Source: Anaeromassilibacillus senegalensis
GTDB lineage: Bacteria; Bacillota; Clostridia; Oscillospirales; Acutalibacteraceae
DNA: 64,000 bases
Direction: 5' to 3'
NCBI RefSeq assembly: GCF_001261775.1
Contig: NZ_LN868537.1
Location: 372,001 to 436,000 of the forward strand
The number at the start of each line of letters is the position of its first letter. Position 1 is the first letter of the stretch. The notes beneath the pieces were generated by a model. It worked only from the letters and a program-made list of their open reading frames with translations, did not search any database and was not told where the DNA came from. Shown in pieces: positions 33,879 through 42,408 of the stretch. Made by a program: the position numbers and the translations under genes.

Positions 33879-35262
33879 TATGACTTTGAAGAAAACGCCG
33901 ATGCCAGAGCAGGCACCCGACGTCCGCAATAAAAATTTTGAAGAAGTTTCGCTGGGATACACCGACGAAATGGCATTGGAAGAGGCGCAGCGCTGCCTGA
34001 ACTGTAAGAACAAGCCCTGTGTGTCCGGCTGCCCGGTCGGCGTGCCAATCCCGGAGTTTATCAGCCATGTGGCCAAGGGGGAACTGGAAGAGGCGTACCA
34101 GACCATTAAAACCATGAATTCCCTGCCGGCGATCTGCGGACGCGTCTGCCCGCAGGAAAACCAGTGCGAACACAACTGTGTGCGCGGCATCAAAGGCGAA
34201 CCGGTCGGCATTGGCCGCTTGGAGCGCTATGTCGCGGACTGGCATATGAAACACTGCGCGGAAAAGGCGGAAAAAATCGCTTCCAACGGGCACAAGGTAG
34301 CGATTATCGGCGCGGGGCCCGCGGGCTTGACCTGCGCGGGCGATTTGAACGCGCTGGGTTACGAGGTCACGGTCTTTGAAGCGTTGCATACCGCCGGAGG
34401 CGTGCTGATGTACGGTATCCCGCAGTTCCGTCTGCCCAAGGAGATTGTGCAGAAGGAGATTTCCGGTTTGGAGGAGCGCGGGGTAGAGATTAAGACCGAT
34501 ATGGTGATCGGCAAGGTGCTCTCCGTGGACGAGCTGTTTGAGATGGGCTATGAGGCGATTTTTATCGGCACCGGCGCGGGACTGCCCAGCTTTATGAATA
34601 TTCCCGGCGAAAGCCTGGTAGGGACTTACTCTGCCAACGAGTTTCTGACCCGTGTCAATTTGATGAAGGCCTACAAGCCGGAATACGACACGCCGATTAT
34701 CCGCCCGAAGAATGTGGCGGTGGTGGGCGGCGGCAACGTTGCGATGGATGCGGCGCGCACCGCCAAGCGCCTGGGCGCGGAGAATGTTTATATTGTCTAC
34801 CGCCGTGCGGAGGAGCAGATGCCCGCCCGGAACGAGGAGATTCACCACGCAAAGGAAGAAGGAATTACCTTTAAACTTCTGTGTAATCCCGTTGCAATTC
34901 ACGGCGGCGAGGACGGCAAAGTCCGGGCGATCGAGTGCATTGAAATGGAACTGGGGGAACCGGACGCCTCCGGACGCCGGAAGCCTGTCGCAAAGGAAGG
35001 CTCCAACTTTGAGCTTCCGGTTGACTGTGTGGTGATGGCGATCGGTAACAGCCCGAACCCCTTGATTCGCTCCACGACAGAAGGGTTGGAGACCAATAAA
35101 AAGGGCTGTTTGGTGGTGGACGAGGAAACCATGAAAACCACGCGGGAAGCGGTCTATGCGGCGGGGGATGCCGTCAGCGGCGCGGCCACGGTCATTCTGG
35201 CAATGGGCGGCGGCAAGGATGCTGCAACGGCCATCCACCGGTATATACAGGAAAAAGCGTAA
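33871..35262 (+). CDS. nfnB: NADPH-binding bifurcating subunit NfnB (GltA-type)
   Basis: The 463-residue protein has an N-terminal double iron-sulfur domain with two Cys clusters (CLNCKNKPCVSGCPVG and CGRVCPQENQCEHNC). An FAD domain follows (VAIIGAGPAGLTCAGDL), then an NADPH domain (VAVVGGGNVAMDAARTAKRL), and the closing AGDAVSGAATVILAMGGGK. Without a glutamate synthase large subunit next to it, and with NfnA directly upstream, it belongs to the Nfn complex rather than to glutamate synthase. ATG 33871 follows GGAGGG by 8 bases. Confidence 0.92.
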   Translation: MPNMTLKKTPMPEQAPDVRNKNFEEVSLGYTDEMALEEAQRCLNCKNKPCVSGCPVGVPIPEFISHVAKGELEEAYQTIKTMNSLPAICGRVCPQENQCEHNCVRGIKGEPVGIGRLERYVADWHMKHCAEKAEKIASNGHKVAIIGAGPAGLTCAGDLNALGYEVTVFEALHTAGGVLMYGIPQFRLPKEIVQKEISGLEERGVEIKTDMVIGKVLSVDELFEMGYEAIFIGTGAGLPSFMNIPGESLVGTYSANEFLTRVNLMKAYKPEYDTPIIRPKNVAVVGGGNVAMDAARTAKRLGAENVYIVYRRAEEQMPARNEEIHHAKEEGITFKLLCNPVAIHGGEDGKVRAIECIEMELGEPDASGRRKPVAKEGSNFELPVDCVVMAIGNSPNPLIRSTTEGLETNKKGCLVVDEETMKTTREAVYAAGDAVSGAATVILAMGGGKDAATAIHRYIQEKA

Positions 35263-35268
35263 TATGCT

Positions 35269-35297
35269 GCAGGCGGGAAATTCCCCGCCTGCTTTTT
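35269..35297 (+). terminator. Terminator after nfnB
   Basis: GCAGGCGGG (35269-35277) pairs with CCCGCCTGC (35284-35292) and is followed by TTTTTC, 6 bases after the stop. Confidence 0.9.
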
Positions 35298-35352
35298 CTT
35301 TCTTGGGTTTTGTTAATAAATGCCAAAAAGGAAATAGATAGAAAGAATTTGT

Positions 35353-35381
35353 TTGTGTTTTATCAGGTTTCGATGTATAAT
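35353..35381 (+). promoter_or_regulatory. Promoter of the Hpt/HD-GYP pair
   Basis: TTGTGT (35353-35358), 17 bases, TATAAT (35376-35381). The start of the first gene lies about 80 bases further. Confidence 0.6.
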
Positions 35382-35463
35382 GGAAAAGCCTAAATTGACC
35401 CAGCGAAATTTGGTTGATTACATAGATTGTATGATTAAAAATGAGGGAAGGAGCGATTGTCCC

Positions 35464-35814
35464 ATGGATTTTCAGGAGGCTATGATTCAGCTGCAGGTAG
35501 ATGAGAAAACGCTGCTGAACCGTTTTTCCGGCAATCGCGCGCTGATGGAGCGCTTTATTCGGAAATTTTCGCAGGATAAGACTTATATGGAGCTGTGTGA
35601 GGCAAAACGTACGGAAGATACGGACGGGATGCTTCGGGCGGCACATACGCTCAAAGGGATTTCCGGAAACCTGGGGATGGACGCGCTTTACCGCTTCTGT
35701 TCTCAAATGGTAGAGGATTTGCGGGCCGGACAGCTGGAACATATCGACGAGCGCTTTGCGTCGATCCAGCAGGAGTACGAACGGATCATCCGGTGCCTTG
35801 CGCTGCTGGACTGA
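35464..35814 (+). CDS. Histidine phosphotransfer (Hpt) protein
   Basis: The 116-residue four-helix protein carries the Hpt motif AAHTLKGISGNLG with the phosphorylated His61. Such proteins pass a phosphoryl group between receiver domains. I chose ATG 35464, 11 bases after GGAAGGAG; earlier in-frame codons would add sequence unlike the family. The next gene, 14 bases on, encodes a receiver with an HD-GYP output, so the two probably form a short relay. No sensor kinase is nearby. Confidence 0.82.
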   Translation: MDFQEAMIQLQVDEKTLLNRFSGNRALMERFIRKFSQDKTYMELCEAKRTEDTDGMLRAAHTLKGISGNLGMDALYRFCSQMVEDLRAGQLEHIDERFASIQQEYERIIRCLALLD

Positions 35815-35828
35815 AAGGGGTAAACGAA

Positions 35829-36935
35829 TTGGACGCGAACAGTCTTCCCGTCATTTTGATTGTAGACGATATTGAACTAAACCGCGCAATTCTTTCAGAA
35901 GCCTTCGACGGTCAATATACGGTCCTGGAGGCGGAGGACGGCGAACAGGCGCTGCAATTGATCGAGAGCAATCTGGAGCAGATATCTGCAATTCTTTTGG
36001 ATTACATTATGCCGAAGGTCGACGGTTTTCAAGTGCTGGAAACCATGAACCGCCGGGGCTGGATCAAGCGGATGCCCATTGTAATGATTTCCTCCGACGA
36101 TTCCGACGAGCAGGTTTTGAAGGGCTATGAGCTCGGCGTTTCCGACTTTATCGGCCGGCCGTTCAGTGCCAGCATCGTCCGCCGCCGGGTGGCCAACCTC
36201 ATTGATTTGTACCGCCACCGCGACCATTTGGAATACCTGGTGCAGAAGCAGACGCAGAAGCTCAAGCAGAGCAACCTGTTTATGATTGATACCCTGAGCA
36301 CGGTTGTGGAATTTCGCAACGGGGAATCCGGGCTGCATACGCGCCGGATCCGCTGCGTTTCCGCGCTGCTGTTGCAGGAACTGGCCCGGCGCTATCCGGA
36401 ATACGGATTGACGGAGGACATCATTGAGGAAATCTCCAACGCGGCGGTGCTGCATGACATAGGAAAAATTGCGGTGCCGGAGAATATCCTGAACAAGCCC
36501 GGCAAATTGACAACGGAAGAATTTGAGGTCATGAAAGCGCACACGGTCAAGGGCGGGGACATCCTCGGGGATATCGAGCATATCCACGACCAGACCTATA
36601 TCCGCTATTGCTTTGACATCTGCCGCCACCATCACGAGCGCTGGGATGGACGGGGCTATCCGGACGGCCTGGCGGGGGATGCGATTCCGCTGAGCGCGCA
36701 GGTGGTTTCTCTGGCGGACGTCTACGATGCGTTGACCAGCAAGCGGGTGTACAAGCCTGCCTATTCGCATGACAAGGCGATTCAGATGATCCTGAATGGG
36801 GAATGCGGCATGTTTAATCCCCGGATTCTGGAATGTCTGCTGGCATATGAGGACCGCATTGAGCAGGAAATTCAGAAGCTGCTGGAAGCGGAAGCGGGCG
36901 TCATGGACGGCGGCTTTTTAAAGGAAGCAAAATAA
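35829..36935 (+). CDS. Response regulator with HD-GYP phosphodiesterase domain
   Basis: The 368-residue protein has a receiver domain (residues 1-125; ILIVDD, phospho-acceptor Asp58 in LLDYIMP, and the IGRPF near its end). A helical linker (residues 130-165) and an HD-GYP domain follow (AAVLHDIGKIAVPENI and HHERWDGRGYPDGL). HD-GYP domains hydrolyse cyclic di-GMP, and the metal-binding His and Asp residues and GYP are intact. A TTG start at 35829 after AAAGGGG is chosen because it puts the receiver at the usual distance. It should work with the Hpt protein upstream. Confidence 0.88.
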   Translation: MDANSLPVILIVDDIELNRAILSEAFDGQYTVLEAEDGEQALQLIESNLEQISAILLDYIMPKVDGFQVLETMNRRGWIKRMPIVMISSDDSDEQVLKGYELGVSDFIGRPFSASIVRRRVANLIDLYRHRDHLEYLVQKQTQKLKQSNLFMIDTLSTVVEFRNGESGLHTRRIRCVSALLLQELARRYPEYGLTEDIIEEISNAAVLHDIGKIAVPENILNKPGKLTTEEFEVMKAHTVKGGDILGDIEHIHDQTYIRYCFDICRHHHERWDGRGYPDGLAGDAIPLSAQVVSLADVYDALTSKRVYKPAYSHDKAIQMILNGECGMFNPRILECLLAYEDRIEQEIQKLLEAEAGVMDGGFLKEAK

Positions 36936-36952
36936 ACAGAATATAAATTTAC

Positions 36953-36980
36953 AACCGTTCCCGATTTTGGGAGCGGTTTT
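36953..36980 (+). terminator. Terminator after the HD-GYP gene
   Basis: AACCGTTCCC (36953-36962) pairs with GGGAGCGGTT (36969-36978) with one mismatch, followed by TTGTGATTTT. Confidence 0.75.
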
Positions 36981-37050
36981 GTGATTTTCAGGCCCTGCGT
37001 GTCATATGATGAATAGACAACCATTGCAGAAAGACACAGGGGGAACGAAA

Positions 37051-37422
37051 ATGGACGAATTTTATGAGGAAGAATACAAACGGGACTTGCTGGAACAAGA
37101 TCGGGAGAACTTGGGGGAAGATCCTGATCATCAGCGGGCGCTCCGGAGCAAGGCGAAAAAAACCAGCTCCTGGCTGTTGACCATCGTGCAGATTTCGGTT
37201 TGCGCGCTGCTCATCGTGGCAGCGCTGGTGTTAAAAGCCTTTGGCGGCGAGTGGTACGATACGGTGCGGAGCTGGTACATGAAAAACGCATCCAATTCCA
37301 TTGTTGCGGAGGAACAGATTGACCAGGTCAAAACCAAAGTTTTGGAGCTGATCCCGCCGGTTTCCGCGCCGCCGGAGGAATCCAGTTCGGATGCGTCCGG
37401 ATCGGAAGCGTCCAGCAAATAG
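37051..37422 (+). CDS. SpoIVFA-like membrane protein without the M23 domain
   Basis: The 123-residue protein has a charged cytoplasmic N-terminus of about 45 residues, one membrane helix (WLLTIVQISVCALLIVAALV), a short extracellular segment (FGGEWYDTVRSWYMKN) and a Ser/Pro-rich tail. The membrane region and the FGG-tryptophan segment look like the N-terminal half of the M23-peptidase protein that precedes spoIVFB-type genes in Clostridia, but the peptidase half is absent. The start ATG follows GGGGGAACG. It is directly followed by the M50 protease gene. The relation is inferred from position and pattern, not proven. Confidence 0.6.
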   Translation: MDEFYEEEYKRDLLEQDRENLGEDPDHQRALRSKAKKTSSWLLTIVQISVCALLIVAALVLKAFGGEWYDTVRSWYMKNASNSIVAEEQIDQVKTKVLELIPPVSAPPEESSSDASGSEASSK

Positions 37423-37448
37423 TGGCATTTACAATAGGAGGCTGCCGG

Positions 37449-38012
37449 GTGCAGGTGGGATTCCTGTTTGTGGCGGCGGTTGCATTTTTTCTGTTGGTGG
37501 ATACGGGCGGCATGGCGTTGCCGGGAATGTTGGCGACGATCCTGCATGAGTGCGGACATATGGCAGTTCTATGTGCCGGCGGCCACACACCAAAACGCAT
37601 CTGTCTCAGTCCGTTCGGTGTGGATATTGTCAAGCAGGGAGGGGAGACCAGCTATCCGCGGGAACTGGCTCTGTCTCTTGCAGGGCCCTGTGTAAATCTG
37701 CTTTTGCTGGCGGGCTGCTTTTTGACGGGAAACGGCGGTACTAAATTTGCAGCGGCTAACCTGCTCATCGGCGCAATGAACTTACTTCCGGTAGGGCCGC
37801 TCGACGGCGGGCAGGCGCTCTATGCGCTGCTCTGCATGCGGGTTCCGGAAGAAAAGGCGGAAAAGGTGTCGTCCGTGCTTTCGTTCCTGACACTGCTGCC
37901 GCTGGCGGTCGCGGGGTTTTGGCTGCTGCTGCGCTCCCGGTACAATTTTTCTTTGCTGCTGATCAGCTGTTACCTGATGCTCCTGCTTTTGCTCAAGAGA
38001 ACCCGGATTTAG
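37449..38012 (+). CDS. M50 site-2 protease, SpoIVFB-like
   Basis: The 187-residue membrane protein has the zinc motif HECGH in an early membrane helix and the second motif NLLPVGPLDGGQ, both diagnostic of intramembrane site-2 proteases. With six hydrophobic segments and no CBS domain, it resembles SpoIVFB, which activates SigK late in sporulation. I chose GTG 37449 because AGGAGG lies 7 bases upstream; a GTG nine codons earlier overlaps the previous stop. The partner upstream would be its regulator. The exact substrate is inference. Confidence 0.85.
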   Translation: MQVGFLFVAAVAFFLLVDTGGMALPGMLATILHECGHMAVLCAGGHTPKRICLSPFGVDIVKQGGETSYPRELALSLAGPCVNLLLLAGCFLTGNGGTKFAAANLLIGAMNLLPVGPLDGGQALYALLCMRVPEEKAEKVSSVLSFLTLLPLAVAGFWLLLRSRYNFSLLLISCYLMLLLLLKRTRI

Positions 38013-38097
38013 GTTGCAAAGCATCCTTCGGGGAAGTATAATAAAATCCACGGCTTGCGGAAGCGGCCGGAGTATTTCCCCGGAGGATAAGTGTTTG

Positions 38098-39939
38098 GTG
38101 AATCAAAAGATAGAACGGCTTCTGGCGCAGGTGCAGAAGCCGGGAAGATATGTCGGCGGAGAGTTAAACGCCGTTATGAAAGACCCGCGGGAGGTGGATG
38201 TGCGTTTCGCGTTCTGCTTTCCGGATACCTACGAAGTGGGGATGTCCCACCTGGGCATGAAAATTCTGTACAGCCTGCTGAACGAAAAGGCGTATATCTG
38301 GTGCGAGCGCGTGTTCGCTCCCTGGGTGGATATGGAACAGCAGATGCGGGACCATGGGGTGGAGTTATTTGCGCTGGAAAGCGGAGACAGCCTCCGCCAG
38401 TTTGACATTCTGGGCTTTACGCTGCAATACGAGCTGAGCTACAGCAACATTTTGAATATGCTGGAGCTGGCGGGGATTCCCCTGCGCAGTGCGGACCGGC
38501 CCGGTTTGGAGCACCTGGTGGTTGCCGGCGGACCCTGTGCCTGCAACCCGGAGCCGCTGGCGGATTTTGTCGATTTGTTCTTTTTAGGCGAGGGTGAGGA
38601 GGTCGACCTGGAAGTGGTCGACCTGTACCGGACCTGCAAAAAGGAGGGACGTTCCAAGCGGGAATTCCTGTTTGCGGCCGCGCAGATTCCCGGCGTGTAC
38701 GTGCCTTCACTCTATACGGTCACGTATAACGACGATCAAACCATTGCGGCGGTCACGCCGGAGGAGGGCGTTCCGGCAAAGGTAACAAAGCGCCTGATGC
38801 TGGATATGGACCGGTCCTATTTCCCAGATAAGTTTGTTGTGCCGTATATCGAGATCGTCCACGACCGCACGGTGGCGGAGGTGTTCCGCGGCTGCATCCG
38901 CGGTTGCCGTTTCTGTCAGGCGGGATTCATTTACCGCCCGGTGCGGGAAAAATCCGTGGAGGTTGTCAATCAACAGTGCTTTGATCTTTGCAGTAACACA
39001 GGTTATAACGAGATTTCGCTTTCCTCACTCAGCACCAGCGATTACACAGCGTTGCACCCCCTGCTGGACCGCCTTATGGAATGGACCAAGGAGGATAAGA
39101 CCAGTGTTTCCCTGCCGTCTCTGCGGGTGGATGGCTTTACCGACGAACTGACAAGCAAGATTAAGACCGTCCGGAAGAGCGGTTTGACCTTTGCGCCGGA
39201 GGCCGGGACGCAGCGTCTCCGCGACGTGATTAACAAAAACGTCAAGGAAGACGAGCTGATGAAGACTGTCAACATGGCGTTTTCCGGCGGGTGGAGTACG
39301 ATTAAACTGTACTTTATGATTGGCCTGCCGACAGAGACGCTTGAGGATGTGGCAGGCATTGCGGAGCTTGGACAGAAGGTGGTGAACGCGTATTACGCGA
39401 ACCCGGACAAACCCAAGGGCCGCGGCGTGTCCGTGACGGTGAGCGCGTCTTCCTTTGTGCCAAAGCCTTTTACGCCGTTCCAGTGGGAGCCGCAGGACAC
39501 CATTGAGACGCTGCGCCAAAAGCAGAAGCATCTGGTTCGTTCCGTCACAAGCCGCAAGGTAACATGCAACTACCACGACGCGGACACCAGTTTTATGGAA
39601 GCGGTATTTGCGCGCGGCGACCGCCGCCTGTGTGCGGTTTTAGAGAAGGCGCACGCATTGGGCTGTAAATTCGATGGATGGAACGATTATTTTTCCCTGT
39701 CCAAATGGCGGGAAGCGTTCGCCGCCTGCGGCGTAGAGCCGGAATTCTACGCCAACCGCCGCCGGAGCTTCGACGAGGTTCTGCCGTGGGACCATCTGGA
39801 TTATGGAATCCGCAAAGAATTTTTGATTGAGGAGTGCCAGAGAGCCTACGCGGATACGACCACGCCCAACTGCCGGGAATCCTGTTCCGCCTGCGGGGCG
39901 GCCTGCTTCAAAGGAGGAATCTGCCATGAGGCCCGTTAG
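38098..39939 (+). CDS. B12-binding-domain radical SAM protein, TIGR03960 family
   Basis: The 613-residue product has an N-terminal cobalamin-binding-like domain (FCFPDTYEVGMSHLGMKIL) and a radical-SAM core with the Cys motif RGCIRGCRFCQAGF. The C-terminal Cys-rich end is CRESCSACGAAC. The family is broadly conserved in anaerobic Firmicutes, next to the TIGR03936 gene as here, and its reaction is not established; a role in RNA or ribosome modification has been suggested. GTG 38098 is chosen as start after GGAGG. It overlaps the next gene by 14 bases. Confidence 0.9.
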   Translation: MNQKIERLLAQVQKPGRYVGGELNAVMKDPREVDVRFAFCFPDTYEVGMSHLGMKILYSLLNEKAYIWCERVFAPWVDMEQQMRDHGVELFALESGDSLRQFDILGFTLQYELSYSNILNMLELAGIPLRSADRPGLEHLVVAGGPCACNPEPLADFVDLFFLGEGEEVDLEVVDLYRTCKKEGRSKREFLFAAAQIPGVYVPSLYTVTYNDDQTIAAVTPEEGVPAKVTKRLMLDMDRSYFPDKFVVPYIEIVHDRTVAEVFRGCIRGCRFCQAGFIYRPVREKSVEVVNQQCFDLCSNTGYNEISLSSLSTSDYTALHPLLDRLMEWTKEDKTSVSLPSLRVDGFTDELTSKIKTVRKSGLTFAPEAGTQRLRDVINKNVKEDELMKTVNMAFSGGWSTIKLYFMIGLPTETLEDVAGIAELGQKVVNAYYANPDKPKGRGVSVTVSASSFVPKPFTPFQWEPQDTIETLRQKQKHLVRSVTSRKVTCNYHDADTSFMEAVFARGDRRLCAVLEKAHALGCKFDGWNDYFSLSKWREAFAACGVEPEFYANRRRSFDEVLPWDHLDYGIRKEFLIEECQRAYADTTTPNCRESCSACGAACFKGGICHEAR

Positions 39940-40588
39940 AATCTGGTTCCGGAAGGTGGGGACGGCCCGGTATATCTCCCATCTGGATTTAAACCGTTGC
40001 ATGGCCCGTGCGATCCACCGGGCGAAAATCCCTCTGTGGTATACGCAGGGATTTAACCCACGCGCGTTTTTGACGTTCGCGCTGCCGCTCTCGCTCGGTG
40101 TTGCCGGGGAGAGGGAAAGCGTGGACATCAAGCTGGACGACGAGGGAACTATGACCGATGAGGAGATCATTGCGCGGCTGAATGAAGCGCTTCCGGACGA
40201 TATTCCGGTGTTTGCCGTTACGGAACCTGTGATGAAGCCCGGAAAAATCGCCTACGCCTCCTATGAGCTGACGCTCGACCCGGAAGGGCGGGATGCGGAG
40301 GAAACTGCTGGCCGGATTGCAGCGCTGCTCCAATCAGAGACGCTGGTGGTGCCAAAGCACACCAAGAGCGGCTTTGTGGATTTTGATATTCGCCCATACC
40401 TGGACCATGTCAGAGTTTTTACCGATAACGGCCAGGTTCGGATCTCTGCGATTTTGCCCGCGGGCAGCACGATGAATGTCAACCCGACCCTTATGCTGGA
40501 CGCTGTGAAGGCGGAATTGGGGCTTGATCTGTACGCGCAAATCCGCCGGACCGATTTATATGATGAAAACCTGAAAAACTTCGCGTAA
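39926..40588 (+). CDS. TIGR03936/DUF2344 radical-SAM-associated protein
   Basis: The 220-residue protein begins with the family segment VGTARYISHLDLNRCMARA and continues with GFNPRAFLTFALPLSLG. It is the standing partner of the TIGR03960 protein; in some lineages the two are fused, so they presumably act together. No catalytic motif of its own is visible. The ATG at 39926 follows GGAGGAATC. In relatives an RNase G gene and rplU usually follow; here rplS comes next instead, so the group has been rearranged. Confidence 0.85.
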   Translation: MRPVRIWFRKVGTARYISHLDLNRCMARAIHRAKIPLWYTQGFNPRAFLTFALPLSLGVAGERESVDIKLDDEGTMTDEEIIARLNEALPDDIPVFAVTEPVMKPGKIAYASYELTLDPEGRDAEETAGRIAALLQSETLVVPKHTKSGFVDFDIRPYLDHVRVFTDNGQVRISAILPAGSTMNVNPTLMLDAVKAELGLDLYAQIRRTDLYDENLKNFA

Positions 40589-40602
40589 TACGCAAAAAAA
40601 TC

Positions 40603-40631
40603 TTGCGCCTTTTGGCGGATTGTGGTATGAT
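40603..40631 (+). promoter_or_regulatory. Promoter of rplS
   Basis: TTGCGC (40603-40608), 17 bases, TATGAT (40626-40631). It leaves a leader of about 125 bases before rplS. Confidence 0.7.
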
Positions 40632-40639
40632 ATATAGGC

Positions 40640-40762
40640 ATTTGGAAACCGCCGCGTTATTCGGTGGGGTTCAGTGCCCGGAAAATTCCGTGACATTGAA
40701 GCGGACAGTCCTCTGCTGGTTCAAACCTGGCATGAATGTTCTGATTATTAGGAGGAAATAAC
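40640..40762 (+). ncRNA. Likely ribosomal protein L19 leader
   Basis: The untranslated leader before rplS is long and can form several short stems, for example AACCGCCGCG with the GGTGGGGTT region, and GGAAAATTCC. L19 leader RNAs are known in Firmicutes and let L19 repress its own synthesis. I base the call on length, position and foldability, not on a model match. Confidence 0.45.
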
Positions 40763-40764
40763 AA

Positions 40765-41109
40765 ATGGACGCATTGAAATTAATTGCACAGGATTCTGTC
40801 AAAGCGGAAATGCCGCAGTTCGACGTCGGCGATACCATCCGCATCGACGTAAACATTCGTGAAGGCGAGCGCGAAAGAATCCAGGTGTTTGAAGGCACCG
40901 TCATTGCCCGCAAGGGCAGCGGTATCTCTGAGACCTTCACCGTCCGCCGTGTATCCTACGGCGTCGGCGTGGAGAGAGTTTTCCCGCTGCATTCCCCGAA
41001 CGTCAAGGGCGTAAAAATCATCCGCAAGGGCCGTGTGCGCAGAGCGAAGCTCTACTATCTGCGTGACAGAGTTGGTAAGGCGGCAAAGGTCAAGGAGCAG
41101 CTCAGATAA
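40765..41109 (+). CDS. rplS: Ribosomal protein bL19
   Basis: The 114-residue product matches L19 throughout: [41 protein letters not shown], and [13 protein letters not shown]. It sits at the 30S-50S interface. A strong AGGAGG precedes the ATG, and its own promoter, leader and terminator make it a separate unit. The trmD gene that often precedes it is not present. Confidence 0.97.
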   Translation: MDALKLIAQDSVKAEMPQFDVGDTIRIDVNIREGERERIQVFEGTVIARKGSGISETFTVRRVSYGVGVERVFPLHSPNVKGVKIIRKGRVRRAKLYYLRDRVGKAAKVKEQLR

Positions 41110-41125
41110 GATATCGCGTAAGCAA

Positions 41126-41150
41126 AAGGGACAGAATCTGTCCCTTTTTT
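41126..41150 (+). terminator. Terminator after rplS
   Basis: AAGGGACAGA pairs with TCTGTCCCTT around a very short loop and runs into TTTTTT. Confidence 0.85.
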
Positions 41151-41178
41151 CTTTATCATCATAGAAAAAGGTGATTTC

Positions 41179-41781
41179 ATGCAAATGTGGTCTGTTACAG
41201 AAGAAGAGCCGGAAGAAGTGCAGGCATTGGATTCATCCGCTTCAGGGCTGGGAAAAGGGACAAAAAGCTGCTACGAGTGGATGGAAGCGATCATCCCCGC
41301 TCTGATTCTGATCATGGTGTTCTTTACCTTCGTGATCCGCAGCATCACTGTTTCCGGGCCTTCGATGATTCCCACGCTGGAGGATCAGTATAAGGTGTGG
41401 GTTTCCTGCATCGGCTACACGCCCCATCAGGGGGATGTGGTTGTGGTGGACGGCGCGGGAACAGCGCTGAACGAAGTCATTGTCAAGCGTGTAATTGCGA
41501 CGGAAGGCCAGACGGTTGATATTGACTTTATGAACGGAATCGTGTATGTGGATGGCGAACCGTTGGATGAAAGCGCCTACATTGAAAACGGCATCACCCG
41601 GAACCAGTACGACGTGGAGTTTCCCCAGACGGTACCGGCCGGCCATGTGTTTGTATTGGGCGACAACCGCCCGGTCTCCATGGACAGCCGCGATTCCATG
41701 GTTGGCATGATCGATCAGAGATATATTATCGGAAAGGTACAGCTGGTCTACCAGCCGTTCTCCGAATTCGGCAGGGTATAA
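41179..41781 (+). CDS. lepB: Type I signal peptidase (first of a tandem pair)
   Basis: The 200-residue enzyme has a cytoplasmic N-terminus of about 35 residues, one membrane helix (IIPALILIMVFFTFVI), the catalytic Ser in SGPSMIPTLED, the catalytic Lys in IVKRVIATEG, and the closing LGDNRPVSMDSRD. It cleaves signal peptides of exported proteins outside the membrane. The next gene encodes a close paralogue. Position between rplS and rbgA is normal for Firmicutes. Confidence 0.93.
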   Translation: MQMWSVTEEEPEEVQALDSSASGLGKGTKSCYEWMEAIIPALILIMVFFTFVIRSITVSGPSMIPTLEDQYKVWVSCIGYTPHQGDVVVVDGAGTALNEVIVKRVIATEGQTVDIDFMNGIVYVDGEPLDESAYIENGITRNQYDVEFPQTVPAGHVFVLGDNRPVSMDSRDSMVGMIDQRYIIGKVQLVYQPFSEFGRV

Positions 41782-41805
41782 GGGACGCACAAAGGGAAAT
41801 GGGGA

Positions 41806-42387
41806 TTGTTTCTGTTGAACAGCCAGGAGAAAAGAAGAGCCCGCAGAAGCCGGCGGGGCCGAATGGTCACGCATTGTTACGAGTGGATGGAAGCGCTGAT
41901 TTCCTCCCTGATTGCCGTAATGCTGTTGTTCACCGTGCTGCTTCGCGTGGTCAATGTGAGCGGACCCTCCATGCTGCCCAACCTGCACAACGGAGACCAT
42001 GTTCTGCTGACCAGCTATTTTTACCAGCCGCAGCCGGGTGACGTGGTGGTCATTATGCACACAGCGAAGCTGGCTGATCCAATCATTAAACGGGTTATTG
42101 CGACAGGCGGACAAACAGTGGACATCGATTTTAAGGCCGGCCGGGTCTATGTGGATGGAAATCTGTTGGACGAAAGCGATTATATTCGCAATGGAATTAC
42201 CACCCAGCCGTCCGACTATACGTATCCGCTTACGGTTCCGGAGGGGTATATATTCGTGTTGGGCGATAACCGCGCGGTTTCCAACGACAGCCGGAGCGAT
42301 GAGGTCGGTATGATCGATGAGCGGTATGTTTTGGGAAAAGCGGAGATCATTGTATTTCCGTTCAACCGGTTTGGAACAATAACGTAA
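41806..42387 (+). CDS. lepB: Type I signal peptidase (second of a tandem pair)
   Basis: The 193-residue paralogue has the same layout as its neighbour: a very basic N-terminus (EKRRARRSRRGR), one membrane helix, catalytic Ser in SGPSMLPNLHNG, catalytic Lys in IIKRVIATGG, and LGDNRAVSNDSRSD. The shared CYEWMEA before the membrane helix shows recent duplication. A TTG start is used, as no better codon lies near a GGGGA site. The two copies probably divide substrates, for instance vegetative and sporulation proteins; this is inference. Confidence 0.9.
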   Translation: MFLLNSQEKRRARRSRRGRMVTHCYEWMEALISSLIAVMLLFTVLLRVVNVSGPSMLPNLHNGDHVLLTSYFYQPQPGDVVVIMHTAKLADPIIKRVIATGGQTVDIDFKAGRVYVDGNLLDESDYIRNGITTQPSDYTYPLTVPEGYIFVLGDNRAVSNDSRSDEVGMIDERYVLGKAEIIVFPFNRFGTIT

Positions 42388-42408
42388 AAAGCACAAGCGG
42401 AGGAAGAT

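Noticed and set aside
33871..35262. Glutamate synthase small subunit
   Set aside because: No large subunit is nearby, and the NfnA subunit is directly upstream with overlap.
33841..35742. Open frame of 633 codons on the minus strand across nfnB
   Set aside because: It covers the complement of a secure Fe-S flavoprotein gene and a terminator. The product is His/Arg-rich with no family pattern.
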